Origin: Clostridium thermopalmarium DSM 5974
GTDB lineage: Bacteria; Bacillota; Clostridia; Clostridiales; Clostridiaceae
Assembly: GCF_002995795.1 (NCBI RefSeq)
Contig: NZ_PVXN01000028.1
Coordinates: 1-62,957 of the forward strand
DNA: 62,957 nucleotides
Direction: 5' to 3'
The position numbers were made by a program, and so were the translations under genes. Below are positions 37,629-45,404 of the stretch, one piece after another. Under the pieces are notes generated by a model. That model had not been told where the DNA came from, did not search any database, and saw only the letters and a program-made list of their open reading frames with translations. Positions within the stretch are counted from its first letter, which is position 1, and every line of letters begins with the position of its first letter.

Positions 37629-37724
37629 TGATTAGATATTTAAAAATCACCTATAGGATTTGCATTGTAAGCTTCTTTGCGCAGTGAAGCTTTCTTAAAT
37701 GCAAATCCTATAGGTGATTTTATA
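37629..37724. repeat. Dispersed palindromic repeat, copy B (complete)
   Basis: Perfect 24-bp arms at 37643-37666 and 37698-37721 enclose a second stem, AAGCTTC / GAAGCTT. Copies A and C match its right and left parts. The outer arm includes the first bases of the stop codon of the minus-strand gene that ends at 37720. The hairpin could work as a terminator, but its size and the repeated copies suggest a mobile palindromic unit. Confidence 0.85.
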
Positions 37725-38148
37725 CTGTATTGTGCGTAAAGGCTACTATTTTGTCAATTGGAATGTCTGTTATAGAGCCTAATGTATCATTAACTATCTT
37801 CCAATTATCATCTTTATCATCACCATATTGCCTCTCCTGTATATCATTCTTCTTATCGCTTGCAGATATGCATGAATTTCCTAAAGGACAAGCAGGTGGA
37901 GGACCAATCCTTGTAACCAAACGTACATATGAGTTGTTTACACTTAAAATTACTCCTGTAAAACCTAATCCAGCTTTCCCTCCAGTTGTTACAAAAATAG
38001 TTACGGTTTCTCCTATATATCTAGATAAGTGTATTACAAAATTTGAATCTATAATAACCTGATTATCTTGTGCAATACATAATTCATCTTCTGCTAGAAC
38101 TTTCTTTATAGTTCTATGTTCCAATATATTCTCATTGTTTCGGAGCAC
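37720..38148 (-). CDS. Paralogue 1 of a small spore-type protein family, unknown function
   Basis: A 142-aa protein that shares its core with the two genes to its right: RYIGETVTIFVTTGG, GFTGVILSVNNSYVRLVT and C-terminal SITDIPIDKIVAFTHN. Between the core halves is a hydrophilic variable part. The beta-strand pattern resembles Sm-like or DUF2642-type small barrels, by eye only. It has an N-terminal extension of about 40 residues that the others lack. The GTG at 38148 is better spaced from AGAGGAG than the ATG at 38157. It is probably a sporulation gene, judging by the nearby cotJ genes. Confidence 0.7.
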   Translation of the reverse strand: MLRNNENILEHRTIKKVLAEDELCIAQDNQVIIDSNFVIHLSRYIGETVTIFVTTGGKAGLGFTGVILSVNNSYVRLVTRIGPPPACPLGNSCISASDKKNDIQERQYGDDKDDNWKIVNDTLGSITDIPIDKIVAFTHNTV

Positions 38149-38307
38149 AAAATTCATCTCCTCTTATATTATAATTTAATATACAGTACTATATTTATAT
38201 ATGTTTTAAACTAGCCTAATATTCCACTGACGAGCCACTGAGTAAAAAAACATCACAAATGGAGAGCTTAAGAGTGAAAATCAATAAAAGTTATGTATAA
38301 AATCAAA

Positions 38308-38377
38308 AGCCATGCATAAATGAGGAAATATATTCCACTATATGCATGGTTTTTATTTATGATATTTTATAAATATC
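38308..38377. repeat. Duplicated hairpin element, copy 1
   Basis: This 70-nt stretch is identical to 39740-39809 at 62 of 70 positions. It contains the stem CCATGCATA / TATGCATGG with T-rich flanks on both strands, so it can act as a terminator in either direction. It lies downstream of paralogue 2. The identity extends well past the stem, which points to duplication and not to chance similarity of terminators. Confidence 0.8.
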
Positions 38378-38436
38378 CCTTTTTTAATAGTACCTTATAT
38401 AAATATCGTCATCGTTCTTTAAAGTTTACGATACAT

Positions 38437-38477
38437 TGATTAGATATTTGAACATCACGCATAGGATTTGCATTATA
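38437..38477. repeat. Dispersed palindromic repeat, copy C (half element)
   Basis: These 41 bases match 37629-37669 at 36 positions. This is the left part of the complete palindrome of copy B; the right arm is missing. It lies about 50 nt past the stop codon of paralogue 2. Confidence 0.75.
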
Positions 38478-38524
38478 GAAAGCATTGAACAAATGATTCA
38501 ATATTAAAATTGCCGCAATTTTTC

Positions 38525-38911
38525 TTATACTGCGTTATGAACAAATGCTGCTATTCTATCTATAGGAATATCTGTTACTGAGCCAACTGTAGTTCCTCTG
38601 CAGGTAAATCTTCCAGTGTCTTCTAAATCCTCTCCTCCAAGACATTGCCTATTAAAGTCATTATCAAAATTATCTCCTTCTACTCCTGCCACATTATCAT
38701 ATCTATATCTATCTTTTTTATCATTACAGCAGCTTCCTAGTGCACATCCTGGTGCAATTCCAATTTGAGTTATAAGTCGTACAAAATTATTATTTACACT
38801 TAAAAGAACACCTGTAAAGCCTTCTCCTGATTCTCCTCCACTAGTTGTAAATATAGTAACGGTTTCCCCTATATAATTTGATAAATGAGATACAAAATTT
38901 GTTCCATCCAT
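38525..38911 (-). CDS. Paralogue 2 of a small spore-type protein family, unknown function
   Basis: A 128-aa protein starting MDGTNFVSHLSNYIGETVTI. The conserved first half continues with TTSGGESGEGFTGVLLSVNN and ends near PGCALGSCC. The conserved end is VGSVTDIPIDRIAAFVHN. A variable, acidic and Tyr/Asn-rich loop of about 45 residues lies between. It has four to five Cys, which could cross-link a coat. The ATG follows GGGGGAT. It forms a tandem array with paralogues 1 and 3 on the same strand. No known family name can be given with confidence. Confidence 0.78.
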   Translation of the reverse strand: MDGTNFVSHLSNYIGETVTIFTTSGGESGEGFTGVLLSVNNNFVRLITQIGIAPGCALGSCCNDKKDRYRYDNVAGVEGDNFDNDFNRQCLGGEDLEDTGRFTCRGTTVGSVTDIPIDRIAAFVHNAV

Positions 38912-39024
38912 ATTGCTATCCCCCTAAAAATATATAATATTTTATAGACTAGCTATATTACCATACAGTATTCTCCTCATATACTCATATTAGTTTTCAA
39001 TAGCTAGTAACCATTTTTATTTCA

Positions 39025-39068
39025 AATGGATAATTAACAACTATTCACTAAGCTGTTAATTATCCATT
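39025..39068 (-). terminator. Hairpin after paralogue 3
   Basis: A perfect 15-bp stem, AATGGATAATTAACA / TGTTAATTATCCATT, with a 14-nt loop. It lies about 90 nt past the stop of paralogue 3. A T-rich run is clearer on the plus side, so its direction is uncertain. Confidence 0.6.
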
Positions 39069-39154
39069 GTCTTTTTCTTTTCACTTTTATACCTTTTCTG
39101 AACTAAGCTTACCAACTTCTAAACCTTTAAGTTTATAAATTTTTAATCTAACTT

Positions 39155-39475
39155 TTATACAGCATTATGAACAAAAGATGCGATTCTGCTAATAGGAATA
39201 TCTGTTACCGATCCAACATTCCTAAATCCACAACTAAATCTACCAGTTTGATCTACCTGACCTTCGCTGTAATACCTTCTTGGTTTACTGCAGCAATTAC
39301 CTAGTGGGCATCCTGGTGCTGGTCCAATTTGAGTTAATAATCTTACAAAGCAATTGTTTACAGATAAAAGAACACCTGTAAAACCTTGTCCTGATTCTCC
39401 TCCGCTAGTTGTAAATATAGTAACGGTTTCCCCTATATAATCTGATAAATGAGATACAAAGTTTGTTCCATCCAT
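39155..39475 (-). CDS. Paralogue 3 of a small spore-type protein family, unknown function
   Basis: A 106-aa protein, the shortest of the three. The first half is nearly the same as in paralogue 2 (YIGETVTIFTTSGGESG, GFTGVLLSVNN, PGCPLGNCC), and it ends GSVTDIPISRIASFVHN. The variable loop is only about 25 residues. It has several Cys and no signal peptide. The ATG follows GGGAGGAGGG. DNA similarity to paralogue 2 is also visible near the start, which points to a fairly recent duplication. Confidence 0.78.
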   Translation of the reverse strand: MDGTNFVSHLSDYIGETVTIFTTSGGESGQGFTGVLLSVNNCFVRLLTQIGPAPGCPLGNCCSKPRRYYSEGQVDQTGRFSCGFRNVGSVTDIPISRIASFVHNAV

Positions 39476-39739
39476 ACCTTGTCCCTCCTCCCGCTAGTAA
39501 AACTTTTCTGTATATATTCTATAAGATATTGCTTTTAATAACTTAGCAACTAATCTTCATAAGTTAATTTATTTTTATTGGACTAGCTGTCCTAGTATCA
39601 TAATATGCCTTGTCCTTATTTTGGTTACAGTTTGTCCTTTTTTATTATAAATTTTTCTCACATATTTCAACGTATAAATTATTAGAAACTCACATCAAAC
39701 CTATATACTTTCGCACTAAAAGCTCTGTATAAAAATAAA

Positions 39740-39809
39740 AACCATGCATAAATAGGAAAATACATTCCCTTATATGCATGGTTTTTATTTATGATAGTTT
39801 ATAAATATT
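39740..39809. repeat. Duplicated hairpin element, copy 2
   Basis: The partner of 38308-38377 (62 of 70 positions identical). Its stem CCATGCATA / TATGCATGG with T runs on both sides lies downstream of the 114-aa hypothetical gene and probably ends the DUF1576 transcript. Confidence 0.8.
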
Positions 39810-39849
39810 CGCTTTACAATACCTATTTATTGCCTAAACTATATATTAA

Positions 39850-40194
39850 TTATTTTTTATATCTGACTAACCTTATTGTTATAGAAGGACAGTTAAACTT
39901 GACTTCCGCATCATCTACCATCATTCCCACTAAGCTAAATTCTCCATTATGCTCATCTTCTCCAGCTAACTGCCAATAATATTCTTCTATTTCATTTTGT
40001 CTTTGAACACTTAACAGCTCTTTAAGTCTTTCTACATTTCCTTCAGAACAATTTATATTATCCGAATGAGCTACTATTTCAAATCTGTCATTTTTATCTT
40101 CTACACTTATATTCACTTTATTTACAGCATGTAAAAAACAAAACTCAATTAATTCATCTACTATCTTAGAAACCTTTTTTATTTCATGTTTCAT
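39850..40194 (-). CDS. Conserved-looking hypothetical protein paired with a DUF1576 gene
   Basis: A 114-aa soluble protein with an alpha/beta pattern. The stretch VNKVNISVEDKNDRFEIVAH and the later SLVGMMVDDAEV vaguely recall GHKL-type ATPase folds of anti-sigma factors, but no nucleotide motif is clear. I do not recognise the family. It starts 5 nt after the DUF1576 gene, so the two proteins probably work together. The ATG follows AAGGGA. Confidence 0.65.
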   Translation of the reverse strand: MKHEIKKVSKIVDELIEFCFLHAVNKVNISVEDKNDRFEIVAHSDNINCSEGNVERLKELLSVQRQNEIEEYYWQLAGEDEHNGEFSLVGMMVDDAEVKFNCPSITIRLVRYKK

Positions 40195-40199
40195 TTCCC

Positions 40200-41468
40200 T
40201 TAGTCCCCTTTCTTAAAGGCATCAATTAAAGGCACAATTAAGGCAGCTACTATTCCTCCTGAAAAACCATTATTATACAAATTAATTCCTCCGTGCAGTA
40301 CTCCTACATTCATTACCACTGATAAGTGAATGAACCCTGTAATAATTCCAACTATCCATCCATATGCGCCTGCTATAGGTGCTAAAGTTGTTCCAAAAAG
40401 CCCTGCTATTATTACCATAGTAGAATCTATATGCCATATCTTTGTTAAACCTGCTATAAAAACCCCAATTAAAATTGGTATAGCATTTTTAGGATGTTTT
40501 CCAAAAGCAGAAAATCCAACTACAGTTAATATTGCCGCTGCCACTGGGCCATTCATGATTCCTCCAGATATTATTACATATGTGACTGATATTAATCCCA
40601 TTATTCCCATATTAATATATGTTATACCATAACTCGTTAGCTGTGTAAAATCTGTAACTAATCTACCTGAATAAGTTAATATTTCTTTATATCCTTTAAA
40701 ACTCCTTCCGTTTATGATATAGCCTAATATTATTAATAGAATAAATGTGGTAATAAAAATTACTTTTAAAAGCACATCAACATCACTGGAGAGCACTTGC
40801 TGAGGTTCTATGATTAATCCAAATCCTCTTAATATTGATGTTATAACAGATCCTAAAAGCCCTGCTGTAAATCCTGTATTGTATAGATTATATCCGTCAT
40901 GTACCTTAACCATATGTGAAGATAGCGGCGTTATAACAAATCCTGCAATTATCCCAAATATTATTCCTAATGGGATTCCTATTTCAACTGGTACATGTAA
41001 CCCAAATGCAATCTCACTAACTAAAGGTGCTAAAGTACTACCAAACATCACCACTAAGACCACATTCTTAAACTCTATTTCTTGATATTTACAATATAAA
41101 TATCCCCCTAGATATATAGGCATTATATTAAATACGTTTTTACCTATAAATGAAAACCCCATAATAGTCAATGTTGTAGCTATTAAAGTTCCATTAACTT
41201 TTAACTTTAATTTGTATAAAATGTATATATTCACAAAAGCCAAAATAGCAGAATTTACAAATGCAGCTCCAACCCCTCCAACAGCTATATAATCTGTTAA
41301 AAGTATATCTGGAGCTATAATTATGTTATACAGTCCACGAATAATATTTGTAGGTGTATCTAATATAAATGCCAATATGCTCATGCATATAGGTAAAAAA
41401 CTCAGTACTTTTAAATGCCCTTTTCTCCCTAAATGTATGGCGTCCCTTTTATTCAAAATCTTATCCAA
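40200..41468 (-). CDS. DUF1576 integral membrane protein
   Basis: A 422-aa protein with about ten or eleven membrane segments. It has an internal duplication: the block HDGYNLYNTGFTAGLLGSVI in the middle recurs as HGGINLYNNGFSGGIVAALI at the end, and TIMGFSFIGKN recurs as TVVGFSAFGKH. This two-repeat layout suggests a transporter with inverted or tandem repeats. The substrate is unknown. The TTG start follows GGAGG. It is coupled to the 114-aa gene behind it. Confidence 0.82.
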   Translation of the reverse strand: MDKILNKRDAIHLGRKGHLKVLSFLPICMSILAFILDTPTNIIRGLYNIIIAPDILLTDYIAVGGVGAAFVNSAILAFVNIYILYKLKLKVNGTLIATTLTIMGFSFIGKNVFNIMPIYLGGYLYCKYQEIEFKNVVLVVMFGSTLAPLVSEIAFGLHVPVEIGIPLGIIFGIIAGFVITPLSSHMVKVHDGYNLYNTGFTAGLLGSVITSILRGFGLIIEPQQVLSSDVDVLLKVIFITTFILLIILGYIINGRSFKGYKEILTYSGRLVTDFTQLTSYGITYINMGIMGLISVTYVIISGGIMNGPVAAAILTVVGFSAFGKHPKNAIPILIGVFIAGLTKIWHIDSTMVIIAGLFGTTLAPIAGAYGWIVGIITGFIHLSVVMNVGVLHGGINLYNNGFSGGIVAALIVPLIDAFKKGD

Positions 41469-41661
41469 GTAAATTCCTCCATAACATAAGTTTTTATATA
41501 CTATATTATATCATATTATATACAACCATCCTAGTTAATGCATACCTTACTTTATTCTAATATTTTCTATATAACGACATAAATTTATACCATTTAATTT
41601 ACACACATTTTCTCCTCAATAATATAATGATAATGTAGCTAGACTTAGAGAGGTGAATAAC

Positions 41662-41862
41662 GTGTATCAAAATTTTATGCCATGTCCAGATCCAGTGTAT
41701 ATGCCTTTTTCTAGAATGCCAATGCCAGAAATGGGAGATTTAATGTTGGCTCGTGCATATGTACCTGACCAACCTTATATAGGATTATTACCATTAAATG
41801 AAGCATTGGCTAAGGGAACTGTCTTCCCTAACCTTGTGGTACCTTTCCCACATAAAAGATAA
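41662..41862 (+). CDS. cotJA: Spore coat-associated protein CotJA
   Basis: A 66-aa Pro/Met-rich protein that matches CotJA: FMPCPDPVYMPFSRMP, then ARAYVPDQPYIGLLPLNEAL. It is one of three CotJ proteins built into the inner spore coat. The GTG at 41662 lies 5 nt past GAGAGGTGA; the GTG at 41653 is inside that site. It leads a tight cotJA-cotJB-cotJC operon expressed in the mother cell in related species. Confidence 0.93.
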   Translation: MYQNFMPCPDPVYMPFSRMPMPEMGDLMLARAYVPDQPYIGLLPLNEALAKGTVFPNLVVPFPHKR

Positions 41863-41880
41863 TTAATAGGAGGACTTAGT

Positions 41881-42159
41881 ATGGATGGAAAATTTAAAGA
41901 TAATGTTTCTTCTCGTACGGAACTTCTAAGGCAAATTCAACAGTTTGAATTTGCTCTCGTAGATTTAAATTTATATTTAGATAATCACCCAACAGATAAA
42001 AAAGCTATAGAGGATTTCAATGACATTCAAGAAAAATATATGAAATTAAAGAAAGAATATGAAAATAAATTTAGAATGTTTGCAAACTTCGGAAATTCTA
42101 AAGCAGATTCTTCCTGGTCTTGGGTAGATGATCCTTGGCCTTGGGAAAGAGGAGAATAA
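41881..42159 (+). CDS. cotJB: Spore coat protein CotJB
   Basis: A 92-aa protein of the CotJB family, with LLRQIQQFEFALVDLNLYLD and the downstream acidic and aromatic tail WSWVDDPWPWE. CotJB is needed with CotJA and CotJC for coat assembly of the Mn-catalase-like unit. The ATG follows AGGAGG 19 nt after cotJA. Confidence 0.93.
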   Translation: MDGKFKDNVSSRTELLRQIQQFEFALVDLNLYLDNHPTDKKAIEDFNDIQEKYMKLKKEYENKFRMFANFGNSKADSSWSWVDDPWPWERGE

Positions 42160-42180
42160 CTCAGAAAGGAGAGCATATGC

Positions 42181-42753
42181 ATGTGGATTTATGAAAAGAA
42201 GTTACAATACCCTGTAAAAGTAACGAGCAAAGACCTTAGAATGGCTAAAATCCTAATGGCTCAGTATGGCGGCCCTGATTCAGAGCTATCAGCCGCATTA
42301 AGATACTTAAATCAGCGTTATACTATGCCAACAGGAAAAACTAAGGGGCTACTTAATGATATAGGAACCGAGGAATTAGCTCATGTAGAAATGATAGCCT
42401 CCATGATTTATCAATTAATGAAAGGTGCAACGCCTCAGGAATTAAAGGAAGCAGGCCTAGGCGGACACTATGCTCAACATGATAACGCTTTATTCCCTGT
42501 AGATGCTAACGGAGTGCCTTTCACTTCTGCTTACTTCCAAGCACTTGGAGATCCTATAACAGATTTGCATGAAGATATGGCAGCAGAACAAAAGGCTAAA
42601 GCGACTTATGAACATCTTATAGCCTTAACTGATGACCCTGGTCTTAAAGAGGCACTTAAGTTCCTATGGGCAAGAGAAATTGTTCATTATCAACGTTTTG
42701 GAGAAGCCCTACAGGACGTTTATGAAATATCCGGAAAGAAAAGATATTATTAA
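42181..42753 (+). CDS. cotJC: Spore coat manganese-catalase-like protein CotJC
   Basis: A 190-aa four-helix ferritin-like protein of the manganese catalase family. Metal ligands are supplied by the helices around GTEELAHVEMIASMIY and AREIVHYQRFGEAL, each with the Glu-x-x-His pattern. In spores it may protect against peroxide. The ATG follows AAGGAG. It is the last gene of the cotJ operon, followed by a terminator. Confidence 0.95.
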   Translation: MWIYEKKLQYPVKVTSKDLRMAKILMAQYGGPDSELSAALRYLNQRYTMPTGKTKGLLNDIGTEELAHVEMIASMIYQLMKGATPQELKEAGLGGHYAQHDNALFPVDANGVPFTSAYFQALGDPITDLHEDMAAEQKAKATYEHLIALTDDPGLKEALKFLWAREIVHYQRFGEALQDVYEISGKKRYY

Positions 42754-42763
42754 AATCTAAATT

Positions 42764-42834
42764 AAGCCCTGCTATAGTAATACAATTCATTTTTAAAGCT
42801 CATGGCATAATGCCATTATTGGTGCGGGGCTTTT
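42764..42834 (+). terminator. Terminator after cotJC
   Basis: Long-range pairing of AAGCCC (42764-42769) with the GGGCTT at its far end encloses a small palindrome TGGCATAATGCCA, and TTTTCC follows. It is a branched terminator for the cotJ operon. Confidence 0.65.
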
Positions 42835-42920
42835 CCTTCAAAAACAATAAGTATATGCTAATTGTTGTATTTTATAAATATAGATTATATTATAATACTA
42901 TGAAAGGAATGAGCATCTAA

Positions 42921-43493
42921 ATGTATAACCCTTATGAAATGTATTCATGTCCTTATTTTATGAATAGAGGAGATTATAGTCTAGACACAATGTACAATCC
43001 TTATGGGTTTTACCCATACTATGGCAATGTACCAATGTATAACTATTACAGGTCTAACCCTAATCCCAACCCTAACCCCAACAATATTTCACTAAGAGAT
43101 TATGGACCAGAACCATTTGTAGTTAATATCGAAGAGGTTACAAAACAAAACACTACTTTCCGTACTGCTTTATGGACAGGAAAATACTTACAGCTTACCT
43201 TAATGAGCATAAATGTTGGAGAAGATATAGGTTTGGAAATACATCCTGACACTGATCAATTCTTACGAGTTGAAGAAGGTGAAGGCATAGTTAAAATGGG
43301 TAAAACCCAAAATAACTTAAATTACGAAAGAAGAGTTTCTGACGACTCTGTAATATTAGTACCTGCTGGTATGTGGCACAATGTAATCAATACAGGCAAT
43401 AAACCTCTTAAATTATATTCTATTTATGCACCACCACATCATCCACATGGCACAGTCCATATAACTAAAGCGGATGCAGAAGCAGCTGAATAA
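42921..43493 (+). CDS. Cupin-domain protein with Tyr/Asn/Pro-rich N-terminus, probable spore coat
   Basis: A 190-aa protein. The first 55 residues are low in complexity: rich in Tyr, Asn and Pro, with Tyr pairs and the run NPNPNPNPN. A cupin barrel follows (about 60-185), with motif 1 around HPDTDQFLRVEEG and motif 2 PAGMWHNVINTG, which keep most metal ligands. The Tyr-rich start looks like coat proteins that are cross-linked by oxidation. Its place just behind cotJABC supports a spore-surface role. The ATG follows AAAGGA. The reaction, if any, is unknown. Confidence 0.82.
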   Translation: MYNPYEMYSCPYFMNRGDYSLDTMYNPYGFYPYYGNVPMYNYYRSNPNPNPNPNNISLRDYGPEPFVVNIEEVTKQNTTFRTALWTGKYLQLTLMSINVGEDIGLEIHPDTDQFLRVEEGEGIVKMGKTQNNLNYERRVSDDSVILVPAGMWHNVINTGNKPLKLYSIYAPPHHPHGTVHITKADAEAAE

Positions 43494-43510
43494 ACTCTTA
43501 TGTTATAAAA

Positions 43511-43556
43511 ATAGACTTCTAAGGATAGAAAATAATCTATATCCTTAAAAGTCTAT
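43511..43556 (+). terminator. Terminator between the cupin gene and speB
   Basis: A hairpin with arms ATAGACTT and AAGTCTAT, and with inner arms AAGGATA / TATCCTT, between the convergent cupin and speB genes. T-rich sequence on both sides allows use in both directions. Confidence 0.75.
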
Positions 43557-43603
43557 CTCTTATTTTTCATCTAATATCTAATGATCTTATTGCTTACTAG
43601 CAG

Positions 43604-44458
43604 CTATTTATAAACTGCTAAAGCTAATTCTCTTACTATTTTGCACGCAACAGCATTTGAAACACCCGAAGGATCGTAGTGAGGTGAAAGCTCTACTACA
43701 TCAAGTCCTACAACATTTAAGTTTTTCATTTTAAGTATAGCATCCATCATTTCATGGAAACTTATACCGCCAGCTTCTGGAGTTCCTGTACCTGGAAATA
43801 CAGAAGGATCCAAAACATCTAAATCGATTGTTATATAAACTGGATTATCGCCTATTTCTCTAATTGCATCATCCAATCCGTCTGTATTGAATTTAGTTAA
43901 CTTTACATGTTCTTTAGCCCATCTAAATTCATCTCCGTCACCAGATCTTATTCCAAAGTGATACATCTTTCCATCCCCTATAAAGTCCCATATTCTCTTT
44001 AGCACAGTAGCATGAGATAATCTTTCACCTTTAAACTCATCTCTAAGATCTGTATGAGCATCAAAATGAATTATGCGCAAATCTTTGTATTTTTCAAATA
44101 CTGCTTCTACTGCTGGGTATGAAACTAGGTGTTCTCCACCTATCATAAAAGGAATTTTTCCATCAGCAACTATATCCTGAGTAAACTCCTTTATAGCCTT
44201 TAGCACTTTTTCTGTATTTCCAAAGCCAAACTGTAAATCTCCAGCATCAAACACCTTGATTTCTGTTAAATCTCTATCAAGGTAGGGACTGTATGTTTCA
44301 AGTCCATAGGATTCACTTCTCATAACGTCTGGTGCAAATCTGGTACCTGGTCTAAAGGATGTTGTACCATCAAAGGGTGCTCCAAAAACAACTATCTTTG
44401 ATTCCTCATATTCATTATCAAAGCCTAAAAAAGTGGATACGTGCTTATTCCTCTGCAT
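43604..44458 (-). CDS. speB: Agmatinase
   Basis: A 284-aa ureohydrolase that splits agmatine into putrescine and urea. The two manganese sites are visible as GGEHLVSYP, IIHFDAHTDLRDE and TIDLDVLDPS. Length fits agmatinase better than arginase, and the partner genes settle it. Its ATG lies inside the end of speE (14-nt overlap), so translation is coupled. Confidence 0.94.
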   Translation of the reverse strand: MQRNKHVSTFLGFDNEYEESKIVVFGAPFDGTTSFRPGTRFAPDVMRSESYGLETYSPYLDRDLTEIKVFDAGDLQFGFGNTEKVLKAIKEFTQDIVADGKIPFMIGGEHLVSYPAVEAVFEKYKDLRIIHFDAHTDLRDEFKGERLSHATVLKRIWDFIGDGKMYHFGIRSGDGDEFRWAKEHVKLTKFNTDGLDDAIREIGDNPVYITIDLDVLDPSVFPGTGTPEAGGISFHEMMDAILKMKNLNVVGLDVVELSPHYDPSGVSNAVACKIVRELALAVYK

Positions 44459-45302
44459 TCTCCTCTAACATCTCCTTAACATAGTTTGGAAGTGCAAAAG
44501 CTCCTACATGCAGTTCCGTATTATAGTATTTTGTTTTAAGCCCTAAACTATTCCACTTTTCAGCATTAAAGTCCTTTATAGGATCTAACTTCTTTGAAGC
44601 AAATCCAAATATATAATGAGCTCCAGGATATGTAGGAATAATATACTGATAAGCCTTAGCTATAGGGAAAATATCTCTAATCTTGCTGTGAGCTCTTTTC
44701 ATTTCCCTTGCAACACTTGCATAATATGGACTCTCATTTTGATTTATTAATATTCCATTTTCAGTAAGAGCATTATAACAGTTTTTATAAAATGCTCTTG
44801 TAAACAATCCTTCTCCTGGTCCAATTGGGTCTGTTGAGTCTACTATTATTAAATCATATTCATTTTCTTTTCCTTCTACAAACTTAATTCCATCTTCAAA
44901 ATATAAATTTACTCTTGGATCGTCTAATTTACATGCTGTAAATGGTAAATACTCTTTTGAAACATTAACAACCATTTCATCTATTTCAACCATATCTATT
45001 CTTTCTATAGTATTATATCTAGTTAACTCTCTTACAGTTCCTCCATCTCCAGCTCCAATAACAAGAACCTTTTTAATTTCTGGATTAACTGCCATAGGAA
45101 TATGAGTGATCATCTCATGATATATAAATTCATCCTTTTCAGTTATCATTACAATGCCGTCTATTATAAGCATTTTACCAAACTCTTCTGTATCAAGAAC
45201 GTCTATTTTCTGAAAAGGACTTTTTCCTGAATATAAATGCTCTTTTACCTTAGCTGAAAATCTAACATTCTCTACAAGTTCTTCTGTGTACCATAATTCC
45301 AT
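44445..45302 (-). CDS. speE: Spermidine synthase
   Basis: A 285-aa aminopropyltransferase that makes spermidine from putrescine and decarboxylated SAM. Marks are VLVIGAGDGGTVRE, the acidic DMVEIDE, and DSTDPIGPGEGLF, which hold the cosubstrate. The ATG at 45302 is 9 nt past GGAGG. It lies between the decarboxylase and agmatinase genes. SAM decarboxylase is not in the window, so it must be elsewhere. Confidence 0.95.
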   Translation of the reverse strand: MELWYTEELVENVRFSAKVKEHLYSGKSPFQKIDVLDTEEFGKMLIIDGIVMITEKDEFIYHEMITHIPMAVNPEIKKVLVIGAGDGGTVRELTRYNTIERIDMVEIDEMVVNVSKEYLPFTACKLDDPRVNLYFEDGIKFVEGKENEYDLIIVDSTDPIGPGEGLFTRAFYKNCYNALTENGILINQNESPYYASVAREMKRAHSKIRDIFPIAKAYQYIIPTYPGAHYIFGFASKKLDPIKDFNAEKWNSLGLKTKYYNTELHVGAFALPNYVKEMLEENAEE

Positions 45303-45404
45303 AACCAAAAACCTCCTAATTCGAAATAATTAATTTATGTCTATAGATTATTAATATAATCCATGTAAAGCTTTGTTTATACGTTTAAGTTAATATTAAA
45401 GTTA

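Noticed and set aside
38437-38490. Resemblance to a c-di-GMP-I riboswitch (CACGCATAGG)
   Set aside because: Only a short core is similar; the second conserved motif and the helices of the riboswitch are absent, and the sequence is explained as a copy of the palindromic repeat.
41511-41548. Sigma-E promoter of the cotJ operon (TCATATT and CATACCTT boxes)
   Set aside because: The two boxes are 23 nt apart, too far for sigma-E (about 14), so I do not list it although sigma-E control is likely from family knowledge.
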